Part shown: in pieces, positions 5,427 through 10,725 of the stretch
Position numbering within the stretch: the stretch's first letter is position 1
Layout: each line of letters opens with the position of its first letter
Position numbers and translations under genes: made by a program
From: an uncultured Slackia sp.
GTDB lineage: Bacteria; Actinomycetota; Coriobacteriia; Coriobacteriales; Eggerthellaceae
Length of the DNA: 10,725 nucleotides
Assembly (NCBI GenBank): GCA_937895975.1
Contig: CALBLG010000084.1
Coordinates: 1-10,725, forward strand
Direction of reading: 5' to 3'
Notes under the pieces: model-generated
Seen by the model: only the letters and a program-made list of their open reading frames with translations
Told to the model about the DNA's origin: nothing
Database searches by the model: none

Positions 5427-7019
5427 CTACTTGCGGCCGTATTGCTCGCGGGCCTTGGCCTGGGGGCTCGTCGCCCTCAGATGCGCGACCACCTCGTGCG
5501 TGCGGCCGTCGGCCTTGCAGCGCTCGATTTCAGCCAGCGATTCTTCGTCGAACTCGTCGCGAAGGGCCCGGGCATCGCGCTTCGCCTCGGCGCCATCGTG
5601 CATGACGTTTTCGCCATCGGCCGGCGAGGCGACGAACGCCACGCCCTCGCTTGCGCTGCGGCGCGCCTCGACGAGCAGCAGCAAGAAGCCCAGCACGCCC
5701 GCGAGCGTGGACGCCAGCAAGATAGCCGTCTTCGCCGTGGTGACCGCAACCTCGGAATCGAACGCGAGGTTCGCCACAAAAATGGCCATGGTGAAGCCGA
5801 CGCCGCCCAAAACGGCCGCGCCCGCCATATGGCGCCAATTCACGTTCTCGGGCAGATTGGCCACGCCCGACTTCACCACGATGAAGCTGAACAGCAGAAT
5901 GCCGGCCGGCTTGCCCAAAAGCAGGCCGAAGAACACGCCGAAGAACACAGGACTGCCGAAAATGGAGCCCATGTCGGCCCCGGCGAGCGCCACGTCGGCG
6001 TTCGTGAGCGCGAACAGCGGCAGAATGGCGAAGTACACCCACGGGTACAGCTTATGTTCCAGCCGCGTGGCAGGCGGAATAACCATGCGCGACACCGACG
6101 ACAAATTGCTGACGTTGCGGATGTAGTCTTTCTGGCCGAGCACTGGCTCGCTGGGGTCGAATGCGCTTTCGGCCTGGCGGATTTTCTTGTCTGACCAGGC
6201 CACGAAGCCCTTCAGGTTCACGCGCGAACCCGACGGGATGGTAAACGCGAGCAGCACGCCGGCGATGCTGGAATGCACGCCGCTCGAGAACACGCAGAAC
6301 CACAGCACCACACCCAGCGCCAGGTATGGCGCGAGCGAATACACGTGGAATTTGTTCAGAGCAACGAGCGCCACCATGACCACGGCCGCGGCGGCAAGCC
6401 ACATGAAATCGGGCGACTGGCCGTAGAACACGGCGATCACGATGATGGCGATGATGTCGTCGGCCACGGCGAGCGTGGACAGAAACACCTTCACGCCCGA
6501 CGGGATGCGGTTGCCGAGCAACGCCATAATGCCCAGGGCGAACGCGATGTCGGTCGCCGTGGGCACGCCCCAGCCGCCGAGGGTGGACGGACTTGCGAAG
6601 TTGAACGCGACGTAGATGCCAATGGGCATCAACACGCCGCCACACGCCGCCACGATAGGCAAGATGGCCTGACGAATGTTGGTGAGCTCGCCCACCGTCA
6701 TCTCGTACTTGATTTCCAGGCCCACAAGCAGGAAAAACACCGCCATGAGCACGTCGTTGATCACATGCGAAACCGACATGGTAGAAACAGAATCGCCCAC
6801 GACGAATCCGACTTGCGCGTGAATGAGGTGCTCGAACTGCTCGTACGCGCCGGAATTCGCCACGACGAGCGCCGCGATGGCCGCGAGCAGCATAACGCCC
6901 GCGGCCTTGGTGGCCGAATGCGTGAGCTCGATAACCTTGCGATAGCGAGCCTGATGGCCCTGCACCTCGTCAATGAAGAGGGGCTGATCGGTTTTTTGAG
7001 GCGAGGCGTTGTTGGCCAT
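5427..7019 (-). CDS. nhaA: Na+/H+ antiporter NhaA with extended C-terminus
   Basis: Inner-membrane antiporter exporting Na+ for H+, used in pH and sodium homeostasis. 530 aa against about 390 in E. coli. Recognisable core: VFFLLVGLEIKYEMTVGEL (about 94-112), GVPTATDIAFALGIMALLGNRIP (151-173, D157), VADDIIAIIVIAVFY (185-199, the essential D187-D188 pair), FALTNADV and GLLLGKPAGI (365-374, K370 equivalent to the functional Lys). The added length is a charged loop at about 270-325 between membrane halves and an acidic, non-membrane tail after about residue 452, ending QYGRK. Start MANNASPQ is supported by TTGGAG (7024-7029), with a short 4-nt spacer; an in-frame start 22 codons upstream overlaps the promoter. 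Divergent from the YtcJ-like gene. No strong simple terminator follows. Confidence 0.95.
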   Translation of the reverse strand: MANNASPQKTDQPLFIDEVQGHQARYRKVIELTHSATKAAGVMLLAAIAALVVANSGAYEQFEHLIHAQVGFVVGDSVSTMSVSHVINDVLMAVFFLLVGLEIKYEMTVGELTNIRQAILPIVAACGGVLMPIGIYVAFNFASPSTLGGWGVPTATDIAFALGIMALLGNRIPSGVKVFLSTLAVADDIIAIIVIAVFYGQSPDFMWLAAAAVVMVALVALNKFHVYSLAPYLALGVVLWFCVFSSGVHSSIAGVLLAFTIPSGSRVNLKGFVAWSDKKIRQAESAFDPSEPVLGQKDYIRNVSNLSSVSRMVIPPATRLEHKLYPWVYFAILPLFALTNADVALAGADMGSIFGSPVFFGVFFGLLLGKPAGILLFSFIVVKSGVANLPENVNWRHMAGAAVLGGVGFTMAIFVANLAFDSEVAVTTAKTAILLASTLAGVLGFLLLLVEARRSASEGVAFVASPADGENVMHDGAEAKRDARALRDEFDEESLAEIERCKADGRTHEVVAHLRATSPQAKAREQYGRK

Positions 7020-7058
7020 GCGGCTCCAATCTGGGAACTTGTTGTTTTCGGAAGCTGT

Positions 7059-7085
7059 ATTATAGCCGCAGCATCTGCCGGGCAA
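7059..7085 (-). promoter_or_regulatory. nhaA promoter (consensus -10)
   Basis: Minus-strand TATAAT (7064-7059) with TTGCCC (7085-7080) 15 bp upstream, or CTTGCC at 16 bp. The leader would be roughly 35 nt. On the plus strand the same AT-rich patch reads TATTATAGC, with TTGTTG at 7039-7044 sixteen bp ahead of TATAGC (7061-7066). It may also drive the divergent YtcJ-like gene, so the two promoters would overlap. Confidence 0.55.
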
Positions 7086-7147
7086 GCCGCGGCGAAACCC
7101 GAGCGTTGCCTAGCCGCCACGAAATATGCGCGATACAAGGAGTGCTT

Positions 7148-8788
7148 ATGCAGGCCGATTCCATTTTCATAAGCGAAAACGTGTTCACGGGCGAAGGGAA
7201 CGAGGCGCAGGCGCTTGCCGTGTGCGTACGCGGCGGGCTGATTGCCGCCGTGGTGCCGAAGAGCCAGGCGGACGCTTTCGTCGGGCCCGCCACGCGCGTC
7301 GAAGATTTCGGCGACGCATTCATGTGCGCCGGCCTTCACGACGCGCACGTGCACGCATTCCATACGGCGCTGTACTCGAGCCCCCTGGCCGAAGAATTCC
7401 TAGGCGACTCGGAAGCCGACTGCGTGGCGCGGCTGGCGCCTTTGGCCGCCCGAAAGCCGCACGGCTGGCTGCTGGCGCAAGGCTGGCGCGAATACCGATG
7501 GAACCCACCCGTGCTGCCCAGCAAGAAATCGCTCGATGAAGCCTTCCCCACCAGGCCCGTTGCTTTGTATTCGGGCGACGCCCATACGCTGTGGCTGAAC
7601 TCGTGCGCGCTGCGCGAGCTGGGTATAACCCGAAATTCGCAGCCACCAGCCGGCGGCAGCTATGACGTGGACGAGGCAGGCGAGCTTACCGGCATCGTGC
7701 GCGAAGCCGCCGCCATGGCGCTTATGCCGCGCATCATGGCGACATTTTCCGACGAGGAAATTCTGAGCGCTTACCAGGGCTTTCTCGCGCGCCTCGCGAA
7801 CCTGGGCATCACGAGCATCTGCGATATGGCGCTTTCTGCCGAACCGGGGCTCGATTTCGTACGCGACGACATCTACCAAACGCTCGAGGGACGCGGCCAG
7901 CCGACGTGCCGCGCGCACCTCTTCCCCACCCTGAACGGCGATTTGTCGCGCTTCGAGGCCATGCGCGATACGCTGCGCGGGCCGCTGGTGCAGGCGCGCG
8001 GGTTCAAGCAATTCTTCGACGGAGTTTCCAGCCAGCACACCGCGTGGCTGGCCGAGCCTTACGCCAATGCGCGCTTCAAGGGCGATTGCGGGCGCCCCAC
8101 CGTAGAGCCCGCGACGATGCGCGATTACGTGATGGCGGCGGCGCGGAGCGGTTACGCAGTGCGCGTCCACGCGATTGGCGACGAGGCCATTACGCGAGCT
8201 CTGGACATTTTCGAGGAGGCAAACGCACGCTTCGGGCAACCTGCGCAGGGCCACCACTGCATCGAGCATCTGGAAAACATGAAGGCGGCCGATGTCGCCC
8301 GATTGGAGCGTGCCGGCGTGGTCGCCTCGGTGCAGCCGCCACACATCACGCTCGACCCGGGCGGCCCCGAGCGCGACCTGGGCGAGAAACGCTGCCAGAT
8401 TATGTGGCCTTTCAAATCGTTCTTGGAGACGGGCGCCACGCTCGCCTTCGGGACCGATTCGCCCGTGGTGGACGTAAACCCTTGGAACGGCGTATATACG
8501 GCAGTTACCAGGCAAGACGCAAAAACTCGCCAGCCTAGCGGCGGATGGCTTGCCAGCGAACGCGTCTCTGTCGCCGATGCGCTGCGAGCCTACACGTCGG
8601 GGGCGGCAGCGGCGGCCGGACGCGAAAGCGAGCTTGGCCGGCTGGCACCAGGCATGTGGGCCGACATCGCCGTATTCGACCGCAACCCGCTTCGCGATGC
8701 GGTCGAATGCCCTGAACGTATTCTGGAAACGCGCGCGATTGCGACGTTTTTGGCAGGCCGCGCGGTGTTCGATTCGCGCATTTCGTGA
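7148..8788 (+). CDS. YtcJ/AepA-like amidohydrolase (amidohydrolase family 3)
   Basis: 546-aa predicted metal-dependent hydrolase of unknown substrate. Members of this group include N-substituted formamide deformylase-like and exoenzyme-regulatory (AepA-like) proteins. Visible features: N-terminal sheet, AGLHDAHVHAF (H67, H69), the family block ALYSGDAHTLWLNSCAL (139-155), GELTGIVREAA (178-188), FKQFFDGVSSQHTAWL (286-301), VRVHAIGDEAITRALD (H341), HHCIEHLENM (H374), ASVQPPHI, LAFGTDSPVVDVNPW (D437) and C-terminal GRLAPGMWADIAVFDRNP. All expected metal ligands are present and no signal peptide is visible, so it is likely cytoplasmic. The start is set by AAGGAG (7137-7142), five bases before ATG 7148; an ATG 14 codons earlier has no ribosome-binding site. 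Divergent from nhaA and apparently monocistronic. The substrate cannot be inferred. Confidence 0.9.
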   Translation: MQADSIFISENVFTGEGNEAQALAVCVRGGLIAAVVPKSQADAFVGPATRVEDFGDAFMCAGLHDAHVHAFHTALYSSPLAEEFLGDSEADCVARLAPLAARKPHGWLLAQGWREYRWNPPVLPSKKSLDEAFPTRPVALYSGDAHTLWLNSCALRELGITRNSQPPAGGSYDVDEAGELTGIVREAAAMALMPRIMATFSDEEILSAYQGFLARLANLGITSICDMALSAEPGLDFVRDDIYQTLEGRGQPTCRAHLFPTLNGDLSRFEAMRDTLRGPLVQARGFKQFFDGVSSQHTAWLAEPYANARFKGDCGRPTVEPATMRDYVMAAARSGYAVRVHAIGDEAITRALDIFEEANARFGQPAQGHHCIEHLENMKAADVARLERAGVVASVQPPHITLDPGGPERDLGEKRCQIMWPFKSFLETGATLAFGTDSPVVDVNPWNGVYTAVTRQDAKTRQPSGGWLASERVSVADALRAYTSGAAAAAGRESELGRLAPGMWADIAVFDRNPLRDAVECPERILETRAIATFLAGRAVFDSRIS

Positions 8789-8902
8789 GACACGCCCGGC
8801 CCCGTTATATGGGAGCCGTAGACACGCCCCGACCCGTGGACGCAGGTCACATGACGGCATGGCAACACGTCGGCATTTTGCGCTTTCAAGTGCGCTACCA
8901 TA

Positions 8903-9027
8903 GGTGCCAGAAAGCAGGTCGCACCTGCCAGGGATACGGCTCGTTTGAGCCCGCCCGCAAGCGGCGCTGCCATCGCCGCGAAATCGCCCGAGTGGGGAGT
9001 TGATGCCCGGGCGCACAAGGGAAAGGA
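8903..9027 (+). promoter_or_regulatory. Possible structured 5' leader of hpf
   Basis: The 248-bp gap before hpf contains several short inverted repeats in series: GCAGGT-cgc-ACCTGC, overlapping a competing AGGTGC/GCACCT pair; GGCTC-gttt-GAGCC; GCGGCG-ctgccat-CGCCGC; and CGCCCG/CGGGCG bracketing the stretch just ahead of the ribosome-binding site (AAAGGA, 9022-9027). A weak upstream promoter, TTTTGC-17-CATAGG (about 8876-8904), would place the start near this leader. No known riboswitch consensus was recognised. In GC-rich DNA short pairings arise by chance, so this is tentative. The remainder of the gap has a 10-bp direct repeat, AGACACGCCC, at 8788-8797 and 8820-8829, and a bulged hairpin at 8797-8818 lacking a T-run. 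Confidence 0.3.
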
Positions 9028-9036
9028 TGGTACATC

Positions 9037-9603
9037 ATGGAAATCAATGTCATCGGTCGCAAAGTCACTGTCACCGACGCGCTCAACGACTACGCAGTCG
9101 AGAAAATCGGCAATGCGATGAAGGTCTTGAGCATCGACGTTCCGAAGGCGGAAGTCGTGCTGCGCGTCGAGAAGAACCGCCCGGTTCCGTGCATTTGCGA
9201 AGTAACCATTCGCCCGAAGGGCCACACCATCCACGTGGAAGAGCACGAGGAAGACATGTATGCCGCCATTGACGTAGCCGCCGCGAAGGTGCTGCGCCAA
9301 CTGCGCAAGTACAAGACTCGCGTCATCGACCATCGCATGCGCGAGACCTTGAAGGTTGACCAGGTGATTCAGCCCACTGGCGCAAGCCTCGACGAGCTTA
9401 TGGCCGAGCTTTCCGCCGACGACGAAGTCGTGCGCGTGAAGGAAATCGAGTTCACGCCCATGACCGAGGAAGAGGCCATGATTCAAATCGACCTGCTGGG
9501 CCACGACTTCTTGGTGTACACCGATCGCGACACCAACGAGGTGAACGTGATGTACCGCCGCACCGAAGGCGGCTATGGCCTGCTGAAGCCGAAGGCCGAA
9601 TAA
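9037..9603 (+). CDS. hpf: Ribosome hibernation promoting factor, long form (HPF)
   Basis: Binds the 30S decoding region and, through its C-terminal domain, dimerises ribosomes into inactive 100S particles in slow growth or stress. 188 aa, the usual long-form length. The N-terminal S30AE domain spans about 2-98 (MEINVIGRKVTVTDALNDYAVEKI, ending AAKVLRQLRKYKTRV). A linker of about 30 residues follows, then the dimerisation domain 132-186 with VRVKEIEFTPMTEEEAMIQIDLLGHDFLVYTD and NVMYRRTEGGYGLLKP. The start is supported by AAAGGA nine bases upstream and by conservation of the MEINV opening. It stands alone between a structured leader and a strong terminator. In many genomes hpf sits next to secA; that context lies outside or is absent here. 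Confidence 0.97.
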   Translation: MEINVIGRKVTVTDALNDYAVEKIGNAMKVLSIDVPKAEVVLRVEKNRPVPCICEVTIRPKGHTIHVEEHEEDMYAAIDVAAAKVLRQLRKYKTRVIDHRMRETLKVDQVIQPTGASLDELMAELSADDEVVRVKEIEFTPMTEEEAMIQIDLLGHDFLVYTDRDTNEVNVMYRRTEGGYGLLKPKAE

Positions 9604-9624
9604 CCTGCCATCCAACCCTTGGAG

Positions 9625-9667
9625 GCGGAAGGCCCCCGGAGCATATCCGGGGGCCTTCCGCTTTATT
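9625..9667 (+). terminator. Intrinsic terminator of hpf
   Basis: A 16-bp perfect stem (9625-9640 with 9646-9661, arms starting GCGGAAGGCCCCCGG) with a 5-nt loop GCATA, followed by TTTATT. It begins 21 bp after the hpf stop codon. It is strong and mainly plus-strand. Confidence 0.9.
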
Positions 9668-9700
9668 GGGCGCGAAAATGCAGCGCGGCGCATTGAATGT

Positions 9701-9784
9701 CGCTTGACGCGCCCAGCCATGGCGAGCGTTTTAGAGGCTTTCGCAACATCGAGGAAAACGACGGCCCGCATCGGGCGTCAAGCG
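9701..9784. repeat. Inverted repeat 4 (about 12-bp arms, one bulge)
   Basis: CGCTTGACGCgCCC (9701-9714) is complementary to GGGCGTCAAGCG (9773-9784) apart from one extra base; the spacer is 58 bp. It lies in the 475-bp gap between hpf and the ABC ATPase, downstream of the hpf terminator, where no coding signal is seen. Its role is unknown. Confidence 0.5.
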
Positions 9785-9880
9785 CGTAAGCCCAACTGCC
9801 CCTTCGGCGTAAAAATCACTAAGCGCATGGAGAAACGGCCGAATTGTTCGGCTATAGCGCTGTGCTCTTATCGAAAAAGC

Positions 9881-10004
9881 CGCAAATGTTCAACCCAAAT
9901 GCCGTCGCAGAGACAAGTCTTTTTGAGGGGCCTATCTGAACAGGCATTATGCAAACAAAGGGTCCGCTCTAGTCGAGCGGACCCTTTTAGGTTGAACATT
10001 TGCG
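9881..10004. repeat. Inverted repeat 5 (15-bp perfect arms) around a terminator
   Basis: CGCAAATGTTCAACC (9881-9895) and its exact complement (9990-10004) enclose 94 bp, including the terminator hairpin at 9957-9987. On the minus strand the transcript of the ABC gene would pass the first arm, then the terminator, so the second arm would be transcribed only on read-through. No gene lies inside. The remainder of the gap 9604-10078 shows no credible coding or RNA gene. Confidence 0.75.
9957..9988. terminator. Terminator downstream of the ABC ATPase gene
   Basis: A 13-bp stem, AAAGGGTCCGCTC (9957-9969) with GAGCGGACCCTTT (9975-9987), loop of five. On the minus strand it is followed by TTTGTTTG and on the plus strand by TTTT, so it can act in both directions between the convergent hpf and ABC genes. 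It lies about 90 bp after the ABC stop. Confidence 0.85.
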
Positions 10005-10078
10005 TCATTTTTGGTAGAACGCGGCATTCGCGGAGCCCGAGAACCCGCTCGCCGCCGGGGCATCTCGCAAGAAATGCG

Positions 10079-10725
10079 CTAATCGTCGTAGCGGTTGAGG
10101 AACGCTTTCGTGCGGTTATGCTGCGGATTGTTGATGACCTGCTCGGCCGGTCCCTCTTCGACGATGACGCCGCCGTCCATAAACACGATGCGGTCGGCCA
10201 CATCGCGGGCGAACGACATCTCGTGCGTGACGATAACCATGGTCATATGCTCGGCCGCAAGCTGTTTGATGACTTTCAGCACCTCGGCGGTAAGCTCAGG
10301 GTCGAGCGCGCTGGTCGGCTCGTCGAAGAACACGATATCGGGGTTCAAGCACAACGCGCGCGCGATGGACACACGCTGCTGTTGGCCGCCGGAAAGCTCG
10401 CACGGCACTTTGCCCTCATTGCCCTCGAGGCCCATTTTGGCGATGAGCTCGCACGCCTGGCGCTCGACTTCGGCTTTATCACGCTTTTGCACAGCAATGG
10501 GCGCATCCATGATATTTTTCAGCACCGTGTAGTGCGGGAACAGGTTGTAATTCTGAAACACCAGGCCAAAGCGCGACTTTGCGGCACGCAGCACATCTTT
10601 TTTGCCGTAGACCGCCTTGCCGTTTTGCGTAGCAGCAACTTCCAAGTCGCCGTAGGAAAGCTCGCCCGAATCGAATGTCTCAAGCAACGTGGCGCAACGC
10701 AGCAAGGTTGATTTGCCACCGCCCG
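10079..10725 (-). CDS. Polar amino-acid ABC transporter ATPase (GlnQ-like), C-terminal fragment
   Basis: ATP-binding subunit of an importer for polar amino acids. The gene enters from the right edge; 214 residues and the stop are present, starting inside Walker A (GGGKSTLLRC), so roughly the first 30-40 residues are outside. Q-loop VFQNYNLFPHYTVLKNI, signature LSGGQQQRVSIARAL, Walker B PDIVFFDEPTSALDPE and switch-His VIVTHEMSFARDVADR are all intact. The block ATLLETFDSGEL and the C-terminus ending FLNRYDD match the GlnQ/ArtP/HisP group. The insert AATQNGKAVYGKKDVLRAAKSRFG before the Q-loop is normal for this group. Partner permease and binding-protein genes would be expected upstream, beyond the window. 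The substrate is not deducible from the ATPase. Confidence 0.93.
   Translation of the reverse strand, partial: GGGKSTLLRCATLLETFDSGELSYGDLEVAATQNGKAVYGKKDVLRAAKSRFGLVFQNYNLFPHYTVLKNIMDAPIAVQKRDKAEVERQACELIAKMGLEGNEGKVPCELSGGQQQRVSIARALCLNPDIVFFDEPTSALDPELTAEVLKVIKQLAAEHMTMVIVTHEMSFARDVADRIVFMDGGVIVEEGPAEQVINNPQHNRTKAFLNRYDD

Noticed and set aside
7400..9016. Minus-strand 538-codon open frame
   Set aside because: It is antisense to the YtcJ-like gene, which has all expected motifs; composition is shadow-like.
8903..9036. Known riboswitch or T-box ahead of hpf
   Set aside because: I looked for fluoride, guanidine, c-di-AMP, cobalamin and T-box conserved strings and saw none convincing.
8590..9771. 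Minus-strand 393-codon open frame across the hpf region
   Set aside because: It overlaps hpf, its leader and its terminator; hpf is unmistakable.
9704..10078. Possible gene in the hpf-ABC gap (plus strand)
   Set aside because: No ribosome-binding site; the frame crosses a terminator and continues antisense to the ABC ATPase.
1..10725. tRNA, rRNA, CRISPR or transposase genes
   Set aside because: No T-arm-like GGTTCRANTCC in the gaps, no regularly spaced repeats and no transposase motifs were seen.

Overview
The window looks like chromosomal DNA from a high-GC actinobacterium, most likely class Coriobacteriia (Eggerthellaceae-like). This is inferred from the combination of a type III glutamine synthetase, a MenG/UbiE menaquinone methyltransferase, two amidohydrolases, a long-form ribosome hibernation factor, and compact transcription units ending in strong intrinsic terminators. 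No sequence search was possible, so the placement is a judgement from gene content and base composition. Most of the window is ordinary core and metabolic sequence. I saw no CRISPR array, phage, transposase, rRNA or tRNA gene.

Layout. Minus-strand genes: a 5' fragment of glnN (type III glutamine synthetase, 1-719); a 62-aa membrane protein (871-1059) translationally coupled to an amidohydrolase (1063-2454); hisS (3714-5105); nhaA (5427-7019); and a 3' fragment of a polar amino-acid ABC ATPase (10079-10725). Plus-strand genes: menG/ubiE (2581-3360), a YtcJ-like amidohydrolase (7148-8788) and hpf (9037-9603). The amidohydrolase/menG and nhaA/YtcJ-like pairs are divergent and share promoter regions. 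The menG/hisS and hpf/ABC pairs are convergent and separated by intrinsic terminators.

How the genes fit together. glnN and the amino-acid transporter ATPase concern nitrogen supply. Upstream of glnN there is an 11-bp-phased array resembling the actinobacterial GlnR operator. menG methylates demethylmenaquinone. The divergent amidohydrolase resembles the aminofutalosine / methylthioadenosine deaminase group, so both could belong to menaquinone synthesis by the futalosine route, but the amidohydrolase lacks the usual catalytic glutamate. hisS and hpf serve translation and ribosome dormancy, and nhaA serves pH/Na+ homeostasis.

Intergenic DNA is the most unusual part. The gaps at 3361-3713, 5106-5426 and 9604-10078 each hold long inverted repeats: 21-bp arms (19/21), 35-bp arms (34/35), 29-bp arms (28/29), about 12-bp arms with one bulge, and 15-bp perfect arms. 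Their spacers are about 60-100 bp and the arm sequences are unrelated to each other. The gap ahead of hpf (8789-9036) contains several short hairpins and may be a structured leader.
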